From NCBI GenBank assembly GCA_026645775.1, contig JAPKMS010000026.1:1-34480 (forward strand): DNA of 34,480 bases, read 5' to 3'. The stretch is from Anaerolineae bacterium. Lineage in GTDB: Bacteria; Chloroflexota; Anaerolineae; CG2-30-64-16. Both the position numbers and the translations under genes were made by a program. Below the pieces are notes generated by a model. The model was not told the DNA's origin. It saw nothing but the letters and a program-made list of their open reading frames with translations, and made no database searches. Shown in pieces: positions 23,528-31,670 of this stretch (position 1 is the stretch's first letter; every line of letters starts with the position of its first letter).

Positions 23528-24538
23528 ATGCGTCCATTCATTTTCATCACGTTGATGGCGGCCCTGCTGCTGGCCGGGTGCGTCCCCGTGGCGCCGCCGG
23601 TCTCAAACGCGACCAGCCAGCCGCAGACTACGACCGCGCCGACCGAAATCACGCTGGCTATGGGTTATATCCCCAGCGTCCAGTTCGCGCCGTTCTATAT
23701 GGCGCAGGCGCGCGGCTATTTTCGGGATGCCGGGCTGGCCGTCACCTTCCGCTACGGCCTGGAGTCGGATCTGCTGAAACTGGTGGGCACCAACGAGCTG
23801 CAATTCATGATCGGCAGCGGTGAAGAGGTCATTCTGGGCCGCAGCCAGGGCCTGCCGGTGCGCTATGTGATGCGTTGGTACCGCCGGTTCCCCGCAGTGC
23901 TGTTTGCTAAGGCCAGCTCAGGCATCAAGACGCCGGCCGACCTGGTTGGCAAGCAGGTGGGCGTGCCGGGCCTGTTCGGCGCGAATTACGTGGGTTGGGA
24001 GGCGTTGGTCTACGCGGGTAAGCTGGACGCCAGCCAGATCACGCTCCAGAGCATCGGCTTCACCCAGGCCGCGGCCGTCCGCCAGGACCAGGTCGACGCG
24101 GCCATGGATTACATCGTCAACGGCCCGGTGCAGTTGCGGCTGGCGGGCGAAGACGTGACCGTGATCCCTGTTTCGGATTTTATCGATCTGCCGTCCAACG
24201 GCATCATCACCAACGACGTGACCATCCAGGCGCACCCGGAGTTGGCGCAAGCGTTGGTCACCGCGCTGCTGCGCGGGCTGACCGACACCCTGAACGAGCC
24301 CGATGCAGCGTTCGAAGCCAGCCTGCGGGCCGTGCCCGAGGCGGGCGGCGATCAAGCCGCGGTCAGCCGGGCGATCTTCGATGAGTCGCTGAAGCTGTGG
24401 CAGGCGGACGCGGCGGAATTGGGCCGCTCGGACCCGGCGGCCTGGCAGACGGCCGCGGTGTTCATGAAGCAGATGGGGCTGATCCAGACTGACGTCAACC
24501 CGGACGATCTGTACACCAACCGTTTCGTGGAAAAGTGA
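23528..24538 (+). CDS. ribY: riboflavin ABC transporter substrate-binding lipoprotein (RibY-like)
   Basis: A 336-residue lipoprotein: signal peptide with lipobox LLAGC (lipidation at C18), a short Ser/Thr/Pro linker, then an NMT1/THI5-like binding fold. Family landmarks are LAMGYIPSVQFAPFYMAQARGYF near the start, GSGEEVILGRSQGLPV, and KTPADLVGKQVGVPGLFGANY. Under thiamine control such proteins bind pyrimidine precursors; here the FMN riboswitch indicates a flavin ligand (inference). ATG 23528 has GGGAGGAG three nt upstream. It follows the permease by 18 nt and precedes the ATPase by 13 nt, so all three genes form one operon. Confidence 0.88.
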   Translation: MRPFIFITLMAALLLAGCVPVAPPVSNATSQPQTTTAPTEITLAMGYIPSVQFAPFYMAQARGYFRDAGLAVTFRYGLESDLLKLVGTNELQFMIGSGEEVILGRSQGLPVRYVMRWYRRFPAVLFAKASSGIKTPADLVGKQVGVPGLFGANYVGWEALVYAGKLDASQITLQSIGFTQAAAVRQDQVDAAMDYIVNGPVQLRLAGEDVTVIPVSDFIDLPSNGIITNDVTIQAHPELAQALVTALLRGLTDTLNEPDAAFEASLRAVPEAGGDQAAVSRAIFDESLKLWQADAAELGRSDPAAWQTAAVFMKQMGLIQTDVNPDDLYTNRFVEK

Positions 24539-24551
24539 AGGGGAACAGCGC

Positions 24552-25310
24552 ATGGCGCCCATCCTGGAGGCGGACTCCCTCCGCGTGACCTTCGACGATC
24601 CGCACCGGGCGATGCTGATCGCGGTAGACGGGCTGTCGTTGGCGGTTGAGGCGGGTGAGTTCCTGGCCATCGTCGGCCCATCGGGCTGCGGCAAGAGCAC
24701 CTTGCTGCGCCTGCTGAGCGGGCTGCTCCGGCCCATGGCCGGCCAGGTATCCCTGCGCGGCCAGCCGCTTGCCGCGCCGCGCCGCGAGATCGGCTATGTC
24801 TTCCAGCGGGCCAACCTGATGCCGTGGCGGACGGTGCTGGGCAACATCATCCTGCCGCTGGAGATCGACGGCGTGGCGCGGGAGGAACGTGAAACGCGCG
24901 CCCGCGAGCAGATCGCGCTGGTGGGGCTGGAGGGCTTCGCCGATGCCTACCCCCAGCAGCTCTCCGGCGGCATGCAGCAGCGCGTGGCCCTGGCCCGTGC
25001 GCTGATCCACAAGCCCAGCGTGCTGCTGCTGGATGAGCCGTTCGGCTCGCTGGACGCGCTCACCCGCGAGCGCATGAACGCCGAGCTGCTGCGCATCTTT
25101 GACCTGCGCAGCCCGACGGTCGTGATGGTGACGCATTCCATTACCGAGGCGGTGCTGCTGGCCGACCGCGTGCTGGTGCTGTCTCCGCGGCCCGGCCGCG
25201 TGCGCGCCGAGTTTCCTGTGCCGCTGCCCCGTCCCCGGCAGGTGGATGTCACCTCCGAACCAGGTTTTCTGCAACTGGTGCGCGCTGTGCGCGCGGAAAT
25301 TGTGGATTGA
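24552..25310 (+). CDS. ABC transporter ATPase of the riboflavin uptake operon
   Basis: A 252-residue ATP-binding subunit of the NitT/TauT class, expected to drive the RibX-like permease. Walker A is GPSGCGKST (about residues 42-50), the Q-loop lies in VFQRANLMPW, the signature is LSGGMQQRVALARAL, Walker B is VLLLDEPFGSLD, and the switch histidine is in MVTHSITEAVLLADRV. ATG 24552 has GGGG about 8 nt upstream. The gene completes a self-sufficient three-component transporter under the FMN riboswitch; the published RibXY description names permease and binding protein. Downstream is a REP-like palindrome and then the glgA promoter, so the operon ends here. Confidence 0.93.
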   Translation: MAPILEADSLRVTFDDPHRAMLIAVDGLSLAVEAGEFLAIVGPSGCGKSTLLRLLSGLLRPMAGQVSLRGQPLAAPRREIGYVFQRANLMPWRTVLGNIILPLEIDGVAREERETRAREQIALVGLEGFADAYPQQLSGGMQQRVALARALIHKPSVLLLDEPFGSLDALTRERMNAELLRIFDLRSPTVVMVTHSITEAVLLADRVLVLSPRPGRVRAEFPVPLPRPRQVDVTSEPGFLQLVRAVRAEIVD

Positions 25311-25314
25311 GACG

Positions 25315-25329
25315 GCAGGTTCAACCTGC
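25315..25329. repeat. short palindrome after the riboflavin operon
   Basis: GCAGGTT-C-AACCTGC is a perfect inverted repeat five bases after the ATPase stop codon. It belongs with the other REP-like palindromes of the window by size and position. It lacks a T-run, so termination is uncertain. Confidence 0.45.
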
Positions 25330-25367
25330 AACCTGATTCCGCTTTGGTCCCGGGTTTGAATTTTGGG

Positions 25368-25396
25368 TTGCCGCATGCGCTGAAACGTGCTATACT
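25368..25396 (+). promoter_or_regulatory. glgA operon promoter
   Basis: TTGCCG (25368-25373), a 17-nt spacer and TATACT (25391-25396) extended by TGC. The leader to the glgA ATG is about 66 nt. Confidence 0.72.
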
Positions 25397-25468
25397 GCCG
25401 CTCCGTCAGCCGGTGGGTCGTGGAACAGGCACGAACGACCGGCCATCTCCGAATCGAGCGAGCCAGGC

Positions 25469-27046
25469 ATGGGCATCCAACCGTCTCTCAAGATCCTTTA
25501 TCTCTCTGCCGAAGTGGTCCCCTTCGCCAAAACTGGGGGCCTGGCCGATGTGGCGGGCGCGCTGCCCAAGGCGGTGCGCAGCTTGGGGCATGACATCCGT
25601 ATCATGATGCCGCGCTACGGCCGGGTGGAGGTCGAGAAGTTCGGCCTGAAGCGACTGCTGGATGCCGTCAACGTGCCCATGGATGAGCGGACCGAGCCGG
25701 CCGCCATTTTTGAGGCGAGCATCGGCGCCGGCGCCGGGCAAACCCCCGTCTATTTTGTGGATAGCGAACGCTACTTCGATCGCCCGGGGATCTACATGTA
25801 CCCGGACGACGCGGAGCGGTTCATCTTCTTTTCGCGCGCAGCGCTGGAGACGTGCCGGGCCCTGAATTGGCAGCCGGATGTCATCCATTGCAACGAGTGG
25901 CACACGGCGCTGATCCCGAACTGGCTCAAGACGGTGTACCGCGATGATCCGTTTTATGCGCCGCTGGCCACTCTCTACACCGCGCATAACCTCGAATACC
26001 AGGGCATCTTCGGCTATCGCATCCTGGAGATCGCCGGCCTGGCCGACACGGGCTACATTGCCCATCCCGACGTGGCGCCCGACTTGAACTACGTGGTCGA
26101 CCTGATGGCCCGCGGGCTGCTGTTTGCCGACATCATCAACACCGTCAGCGAGAGCTACGCCCGCGAGATCCTGACGCCGGAGTACGGTCACCGCCTGGAC
26201 CCGATTCTGCGCGACCGTCGCGATCGGCTGTTCGGCATCTTGAACGGGATCGACACCGAGCTCTACGACCCGGCGACCGACCCGCACATTGCAGCGCACT
26301 TCGATCTGAACTCACTGGCCGGCCGCGCTGCCAACAAGGCCGCGCTGCAGGCCGAGGCCAGGCTGCCCGTGCGCAAGGATGTCCCGCTGATCAGCTTTGT
26401 CGGCCGGCTGACCGACCAGAAGGGTTTCGACCTGGTCAACGCCATCGCCGATCCGCTGCTGCGCCAGCTTGGCTGCCAGTTCGTGGTGATGGGCACTGGT
26501 GAGCTGCGCTATCACGATATGTTGAACGCCCTGGCGGCCCGTTACCCCGAACAGGTGGCGGTCTTCCTGACCTTCGCCCGGCCGCTGGAGCAGCGCATCT
26601 ACGCCGGCAGCGACATCTTCCTGATGCCGTCGCGCCAGGAGCCGTGCGGGTTGAGCCAGATGCTGGCCATGCGTTATGGCGCGGTGCCGGTGGTGCACGC
26701 GATCGGCGGCCTGGCCGACAGCGTGGCGAATTACAACGCCGAAACCGGTGAAGGTAACGGGTTCAGTTTCGCCCAATACGACGCGATGGCGCTCTACACC
26801 GCGCTGATCCGGGCGGTCGAGACATATCACCACCGGGATACCTGGCGGCAGTTGGTGCGGCGCTGCATGGCGGTTGATTTTTCGTGGGCGCACTCCGCGC
26901 AGCGGTACGTGGATCTGTACTGCCGGGCGTTGGCCGCGCGGCGGCAGAGCCAACGGACGTTGGAGGACTATGCGCTGCGGCGGGGTGATGCGGACGCGGT
27001 GACCGGGACACGCGGCGACGCGGAAATAGGTGACACGGCGCCATGA
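25469..27046 (+). CDS. glgA: glycogen (starch) synthase, ADP-glucose type
   Basis: A 525-residue GT5 enzyme that extends alpha-1,4-glucan chains from ADP-glucose. The N-terminal domain starts ILYLSAEVVPFAKTGGLADVAGALP, with the substrate-binding KTGGL at 21-25. The middle has HCNEWHTALIPNWLK and TAHNLEYQG. The C-terminal domain has SFVGRLTDQKGFDLV and the E-x7-E retaining motif region PSRQEPCGLSQMLAMRYGAVPVV. About 30 extra residues at the C-terminus (after LYCRALAARR) are Arg/Asp/Ala-rich without recognised function. ATG 25469 has a poor ribosome site. Its stop codon overlaps the next gene by 4 nt (ATGA). No glgB, glgC or glgP is nearby. Confidence 0.95.
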   Translation: MGIQPSLKILYLSAEVVPFAKTGGLADVAGALPKAVRSLGHDIRIMMPRYGRVEVEKFGLKRLLDAVNVPMDERTEPAAIFEASIGAGAGQTPVYFVDSERYFDRPGIYMYPDDAERFIFFSRAALETCRALNWQPDVIHCNEWHTALIPNWLKTVYRDDPFYAPLATLYTAHNLEYQGIFGYRILEIAGLADTGYIAHPDVAPDLNYVVDLMARGLLFADIINTVSESYAREILTPEYGHRLDPILRDRRDRLFGILNGIDTELYDPATDPHIAAHFDLNSLAGRAANKAALQAEARLPVRKDVPLISFVGRLTDQKGFDLVNAIADPLLRQLGCQFVVMGTGELRYHDMLNALAARYPEQVAVFLTFARPLEQRIYAGSDIFLMPSRQEPCGLSQMLAMRYGAVPVVHAIGGLADSVANYNAETGEGNGFSFAQYDAMALYTALIRAVETYHHRDTWRQLVRRCMAVDFSWAHSAQRYVDLYCRALAARRQSQRTLEDYALRRGDADAVTGTRGDAEIGDTAP

Positions 27047-28251
27047 AGACTGAACGGCTGTATTATCAGGATGCGTATTTGCGGGAGTTTGCGGCGCGGG
27101 TGGTGGGACGGACGACCCTCGGCGGGCAGACGGCGGTGGCGCTGGATCGTACGGCGTTCTACCCCACGGGGGGCGGACAGCCTGCTGATATCGGCGTGCT
27201 AGCAGTGGCCGGCGATCCGGCCGCGGCAGCCGCGGTGATGGATGTGGTGGCCGACGACGGCGTCATCTGGCACGTTGTGGATCGGCCGTTGGCGGCGGAT
27301 AACCTGGTCGGTGCAGTGGATTGGGATCGCCGTTTCGACCATATGCAGCAGCACACCGGGCAGCACGTCCTCTCACAGGCGTTCATCCAGACGCACGACG
27401 CCGAGACGGTGGCGTTTCACCTGGGCGGGGTCGCCTGCACCATCGATTTGAACCGCACCGACCTGGGGCCCGAGGCGCTGGCCGCGGCCGAGGTGGCGGC
27501 GAACGCGATCATCGACCGGGCCTTGGCGGTGACGCCCAGCTTTGTCGAACCGGAGGCGCTGGCCGCGCTCCCGCTGCGTAAACCGCCCAAGGTCACCGAA
27601 GGCATTCGGATCGTCCAGGTGGCCGGCTTCGATTGGTCGCCTTGCGGCGGCACGCACGTGGCGAACACGGCGCAGATCGGCGCCATCAAGATCGCGGGCA
27701 CGGAGCGCCGCGGGGCCGAGTTGCGCGTCACCTTTCTCTGTGGCCGCCGCGCCCGCGTCGATCACGCTCGATTGCAGCGGTTGGCCGAAGGGCTGGTGGT
27801 CCGTTTCACTACCGCGCAGGATGACCTCCTGAACGCAGTAGACCGTCGGGCCGCCGAGATGCAGACGCTGCGTCGGGATCTGGCCGACCTGGAGGCGCAG
27901 TGGGTGGAGTCGACGGCCGCGGCGCTGTGGCTGGCCGCACCGGTGCACGGCGCGCTGCGCGTCGTGGCGCTGGCCGTCGACTACCCGATCGAACGTGCCC
28001 GGCGGGTGGCGCAAACGTTGCGCGCTCGGCCCGGTGCGGTGGTCTGCCTGGGCGTGCGCGGCGAGCGGCCGCAGCTCATCTGCGCCCGCGCCGATGACGC
28101 GCCGGTAAACGCCGGTGACTTGCTGCGCATCGCAGTGACGGCCGGCGGCGGCCGCGGTGGGGGCCGTCCCGATTGGGCACAGGGCGGCGTGCCGACGAAT
28201 GAGGGGCTGGCTTTGGCCCTGGCAGCCGCCCTGGCGGCGCTACCCGAATGA
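27043..28251 (+). CDS. AlaX-type alanyl-tRNA editing protein with DHHA1 domain
   Basis: 402 residues, the long AlaX form: a free-standing relative of the AlaRS editing domain that removes wrongly attached amino acids from tRNA-Ala. The N-terminal beta domain has AFYPTGGGQPAD (39-50). The catalytic zinc site is H100/H104 in HMQQHTGQH plus C201/H205 in CGGTHV. A coiled region (about 265-295) leads to the DHHA1 domain with its glycine-rich end GGGRGGGRPDWAQGG. The ATG overlaps the glgA stop by 4 nt, so translation should be coupled although the functions are unrelated. The ribosome site lies in the end of glgA and is weak. Confidence 0.92.
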   Translation: MKTERLYYQDAYLREFAARVVGRTTLGGQTAVALDRTAFYPTGGGQPADIGVLAVAGDPAAAAAVMDVVADDGVIWHVVDRPLAADNLVGAVDWDRRFDHMQQHTGQHVLSQAFIQTHDAETVAFHLGGVACTIDLNRTDLGPEALAAAEVAANAIIDRALAVTPSFVEPEALAALPLRKPPKVTEGIRIVQVAGFDWSPCGGTHVANTAQIGAIKIAGTERRGAELRVTFLCGRRARVDHARLQRLAEGLVVRFTTAQDDLLNAVDRRAAEMQTLRRDLADLEAQWVESTAAALWLAAPVHGALRVVALAVDYPIERARRVAQTLRARPGAVVCLGVRGERPQLICARADDAPVNAGDLLRIAVTAGGGRGGGRPDWAQGGVPTNEGLALALAAALAALPE

Positions 28252-28291
28252 TTTCGGCCACAGATCACGTTTCATGTCTCACGAGGTACCT

Positions 28292-29185
28292 ATGCGCGAA
28301 ATCTCTCCCGGCATCTTTGTCGAAACCGACCAACGCGGCGCCAACTACGGCGGCATCCTGACCAACGATGGCGTCATCGTGATCGACACGCCGATCGTGC
28401 CCAAGCAGGCAGTGGCTTTTCGCGATGAGCTGCGCCGTGTGTCCGGCGGCAAGCCGTTCCTGTTTGTGATCAACACCGATCATCACCGCGGCCATATCAT
28501 GGGCAACCAGTTTTTTGTCCCGACGCCCGTGGTCGCGCACGATTTTGCCTGGAAGCACATGAAGGGCTACGGCGATAACTTCAAGCAGCGGGTGATCGAC
28601 TCGTTCAAGAAGGAGCCGGACATCCAGGCGCAGTTCACCAACATCGAGATCATCGTCCCCAAAGTGACCTTCTCGCACCGGCTCGACATCGTGCGGGGCG
28701 GCCGGGATCTGCGTATCATTCGCATCGGCGGTCACACGGTGGCCACTTCGGTTGTCTGGCTGCCGAATGAGCGCATCCTGTTCGTGGGCGATGCCGTCTG
28801 GGTGGATCAGCACCCCTACATGGCGCAGGCCAATTCGAAAGAATGGCTGGATGGCTTGACTTTCATCCGCAAGTTGAAGGCGGATCAGATTGTGCCGGGC
28901 CGCGGCCCCGTCTGCGGGCGCGACGCTACCGAGCGTATGTCCGAATACATCCGCTACATGCGTGCACGCGTCCGGCTGTTCCACCGTCAGGGCAAGACCA
29001 AGCAGGAAACCATTCCTACCGTCTTACGCGAGATCGTGGGATCCTTCCCTGTTCCGACCATGCTCAAGTCCAAGACCGAGTCACAGATCAAGCAGGGGAT
29101 CGGCCGCATTTGGAACGAGCAGGAAAAGGCCACCAAGACCAAAGAAAAGGTCGAACCCGAGGCCGATGAGATGGGTGACGAATGA
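28292..29185 (+). CDS. metallo-beta-lactamase-fold protein with altered metal motif
   Basis: A 297-residue protein of the MBL hydrolase fold. The usual HxHxDH motif appears at 63-68 as D-H-H-R-G-H (NTDHHRGHIMGN), so the first His and the Asp are replaced. The later ligands H148 (GGHTVATSV) and D167 (FVGDAVW) remain, but the final His position reads PGRGP, with R204. The metal site is therefore incomplete by normal standards, and activity is uncertain. A Lys/Glu-rich tail ends the protein. ATG 28292 is preferred to ATG 28274 because GAGG sits five nt before it. It follows alaX by 40 nt and precedes the TPR gene by 21 nt, likely in one operon. Confidence 0.82.
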   Translation: MREISPGIFVETDQRGANYGGILTNDGVIVIDTPIVPKQAVAFRDELRRVSGGKPFLFVINTDHHRGHIMGNQFFVPTPVVAHDFAWKHMKGYGDNFKQRVIDSFKKEPDIQAQFTNIEIIVPKVTFSHRLDIVRGGRDLRIIRIGGHTVATSVVWLPNERILFVGDAVWVDQHPYMAQANSKEWLDGLTFIRKLKADQIVPGRGPVCGRDATERMSEYIRYMRARVRLFHRQGKTKQETIPTVLREIVGSFPVPTMLKSKTESQIKQGIGRIWNEQEKATKTKEKVEPEADEMGDE

Positions 29186-29206
29186 TCCACTTCGTAAAGA
29201 GGCTGT

Positions 29207-30190
29207 ATGGCACACGCAATCGTCGCTGAGGCGTTGACGCCGGCCGATGAGCTGCGCGTGCGTCTGGCTGAGTCCGAAAAACAGGTGGTGAACCTTGCAC
29301 ACACCGGCGCCCGGGCGCTGGACTTACTGCTGAACTTGGATCGGCTGGCAGAGTTGTGGCCGCAGATCGAGGCGCTGGGGGTCGATTTGCGGCCGGAGCT
29401 GGGCCGCTGGGAGACGCTGCAAGCCGCAGTGCGGCGGAATGCGCCGGCGCTGCTGGGTGAGCTGCGGGCCGTGGGCGGTCTGTCGGCGGCGCGGGCCGCG
29501 CAACATCCGGGCGCTGACGCGGGCTGGTGGTGGTATCTGGCCGAGGAAACCCGCAGCAAGGCCCGGCGGCATTGGCTGCGGACCGGCCTGATCGTGGCCG
29601 GCATCGTGCTGGTGGGTGCTGTGCTGGTGCTGGCGCTGCGGACCTTCTTCCCCGTCGACCCCGCCATCGAGATGGCCCGAACGCATCAAACCGCGGGCGA
29701 GACCAAGATCAAGGAGCAAGGCGACTTCGCCGGCGCGCTGGCCGATTTTATGACCGCGGCCAGCTATCGGCCGGGCGATGTGGACAACTGGATCCGGCTC
29801 GGCTGCGTTCAGCAGAAGCTGGACGATGACGACGCCGAGGAGAGCTTTGCGAAGGCGCGGGCCCTGTTAGGCAGTGACGTGGAGCTGCATCTGCTGCGGG
29901 CGACGGTTTTCACCGATTTTGGGATGCTCGATGAGGCGCGGGCTGACCTGGATGCGGTGCTGGCGGTCGAACCGGACAACTCACTCGCCCACTATTACCT
30001 CGCCACCGTGTTTGAGGCGCGCCAGCAGTATCAGGAAGCGATGAACGCGCTGATCCGCTCATCCGAGCTGGCAGAGAAGGCTAAGCAGTCTGAGCTTGCT
30101 GTGATGGCGCGCTATCGGCTGGGCATCTTGATGCAGCGGGCCCCGGTCAACGCAATGCTCTCGATCACACCGACCCCAGTTGCGCCGTAG
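29207..30190 (+). CDS. membrane-anchored TPR protein
   Basis: 327 residues. A helical N-terminal region (1-105, Leu/Ala/Glu-rich) probably lies in the cytoplasm, followed by one membrane helix at about 126-147 flanked by Arg. The outer C-terminal part contains about four TPR-like repeats: AGETKIKEQGDFAGALADFMTA, VDNWIRLGCVQQKL, AEESFAKARALLG, and LAHYYLATVFEARQQYQEAMNAL. It ends with a short Thr/Pro tail. TPR domains bind other proteins, so a scaffold role at the envelope is plausible; the partner is unknown. ATG 29207 has AGAGG four nt upstream. It lies between the MBL-fold and DUF456 genes in the same direction. Confidence 0.78.
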   Translation: MAHAIVAEALTPADELRVRLAESEKQVVNLAHTGARALDLLLNLDRLAELWPQIEALGVDLRPELGRWETLQAAVRRNAPALLGELRAVGGLSAARAAQHPGADAGWWWYLAEETRSKARRHWLRTGLIVAGIVLVGAVLVLALRTFFPVDPAIEMARTHQTAGETKIKEQGDFAGALADFMTAASYRPGDVDNWIRLGCVQQKLDDDDAEESFAKARALLGSDVELHLLRATVFTDFGMLDEARADLDAVLAVEPDNSLAHYYLATVFEARQQYQEAMNALIRSSELAEKAKQSELAVMARYRLGILMQRAPVNAMLSITPTPVAP

Positions 30191-30240
30191 GGATAGCCCG
30201 AAACGGATCCCCAGTTGCACGTCAGCGGAGGAATTTACCT

Positions 30241-30744
30241 ATGCCGGAATTACCCTTTTGGATTGCGCTCGCGGCCATGGTGATCGGCCTGGCCGGCACG
30301 GTGTTGCCCGCGCTGCCGGGCGTCGGCCTGATCTGGATCGCGGCGTTGATCTACGCGATCGCCGATGGCTTCACGACGCTCACGCCGCTGGGCTTCGGCA
30401 TCCTCACCGCGTGCGCGGTGATCGGGCTGGTCGCTGATTTCGTGCTGACCCAGGCCGGCAGCCGGGTGGCCGGCGCATCGTGGCAGGCGTTGGCGGCAGG
30501 TGTGGCGCTGGGCGCGGTGGGTTTTATGCTGGGGCTGTTTGTGGGCGGCATCGGCGCGGCGCCGGCAGGCATTGTCGGCACGCTGCTCGGCATCTTCCTG
30601 GTCGAGTACCGCCACCGTCAGGACTGGCTGGAGGCATTGAAGGCCGGCGGCGGCTGGTTGGCCGGCTGCGTGGTCTCGCGCGCCATGCAAATGATCCTGG
30701 CGCTGGTGATGATCGCCGTGTTTGTCTGGCAGGCGGGGTTTTGA
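30241..30744 (+). CDS. DUF456 family membrane protein
   Basis: A 167-residue integral membrane protein with about four hydrophobic segments. The family hallmark is present near the N-terminus: GLAGTVLPALPGVGLIWIAAL. A glycine-rich central stretch (GLFVGGIGAAPAGIVGTLLGIFLVEY) precedes a short cytoplasmic loop and the last helix. No biochemical role is established for the family. ATG 30241 has GAGGA about nine nt upstream. The next gene starts one base after its stop codon, so the two are surely co-translated. Confidence 0.85.
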   Translation: MPELPFWIALAAMVIGLAGTVLPALPGVGLIWIAALIYAIADGFTTLTPLGFGILTACAVIGLVADFVLTQAGSRVAGASWQALAAGVALGAVGFMLGLFVGGIGAAPAGIVGTLLGIFLVEYRHRQDWLEALKAGGGWLAGCVVSRAMQMILALVMIAVFVWQAGF

Positions 30745-30745
30745 G

Positions 30746-31669
30746 ATGGCTGTTGAAGGGGATGCATCTGTGGGGGCGGGCGTGAAGTCGCCGGTGCTTG
30801 TCTATCATGCGGCCAGCCAACGCGCGGCCGGCCCGCCTAACTCGCTGCACGGCCTGCGCGCGTGCCTGGCAGCCGGCGCTGGCTTCATCGAAGTGGACGT
30901 GACGCCGCTGGCCGATGGCGAGTTCGCGCTGCTGCATGATCGGTTCCTGGAACAAGGCACGGATGGCAAGGGGACCGTGAACTCGGCCACGGCGGAACAG
31001 GTGCGCGGGCTGCGGCTGCTGTGGCAGGGTGCGGCCACCGATGAAGCGGTTGCCACCTTGCGCGAGGCGGTGGCGCTGGCCGGCGAGATTCCCGCTTTGC
31101 AGGAGCTCCACCTTGACTTGAAGACGCACACGCCCATTGCGGATGCCTCGTTGGCGGCCCTGGCGCAGCAAGTCATCCCGTTGGGCACGCGGGTGCGGGT
31201 CAGCAGCACCGACGACCGGGCGATCCGGCGTTTGGCGTTGCTGGCGCCGGATCTGCCGCTGGGATACGATCCGCGACGCTACCTCGATATGGATCCAGGC
31301 GCGTCCCGGCCGCGTTCACGCTACCTGGCCCGCGCCGGCGTCTACGGCTACCTGGACGACCACCCGTTGGCCGCCGATCGCTGGGGGACGCCGGCCCAAT
31401 ACTTGGCCGCACGGGCCGAAGCGTTGTGGGCGCTGGCGCCGGTCCCGATGTGGTACGTTCGGGCCACCCTGCTGGCGCGCATGCTGGCCGACGGCTTCGA
31501 TTGGATCGCCGATCTGCACGCCCGTGGCGCGCAGGTGACGGCGTGGACGCTCAACCCCGGCCAGCCGCACCACATCATGCTGGCGGCCCAGTTGGTCGCG
31601 CGCGGGGTGGACCGCATCATCACCGACGACGCAGACGGCTTGGCTGCAATCCTGCGCAAGCTGGCCTAG
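30746..31669 (+). CDS. glycerophosphodiester phosphodiesterase family protein
   Basis: 307 residues with a TIM-barrel GDPD domain: enzymes of this family split glycerophosphodiesters into glycerol-3-phosphate and an alcohol. Motifs seen are YHAASQRAAGPPNSLHGL at the start, FIEVDV (the metal-binding ExD), LLHD, and the C-terminal VTAWTLNPGQ...GVDRIITDDADGL. The usual HRG of the first motif reads HAA here, so the Arg next to the catalytic His is missing. There is no signal peptide, so it should be cytoplasmic. ATG 30746 follows the DUF456 stop by one nt; an in-frame TTG at 30722 lies inside that gene. The stop codon is one base from the end of the convergent AlkZ-related gene. Confidence 0.82.
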   Translation: MAVEGDASVGAGVKSPVLVYHAASQRAAGPPNSLHGLRACLAAGAGFIEVDVTPLADGEFALLHDRFLEQGTDGKGTVNSATAEQVRGLRLLWQGAATDEAVATLREAVALAGEIPALQELHLDLKTHTPIADASLAALAQQVIPLGTRVRVSSTDDRAIRRLALLAPDLPLGYDPRRYLDMDPGASRPRSRYLARAGVYGYLDDHPLAADRWGTPAQYLAARAEALWALAPVPMWYVRATLLARMLADGFDWIADLHARGAQVTAWTLNPGQPHHIMLAAQLVARGVDRIITDDADGLAAILRKLA

Positions 31670-31670
31670 C

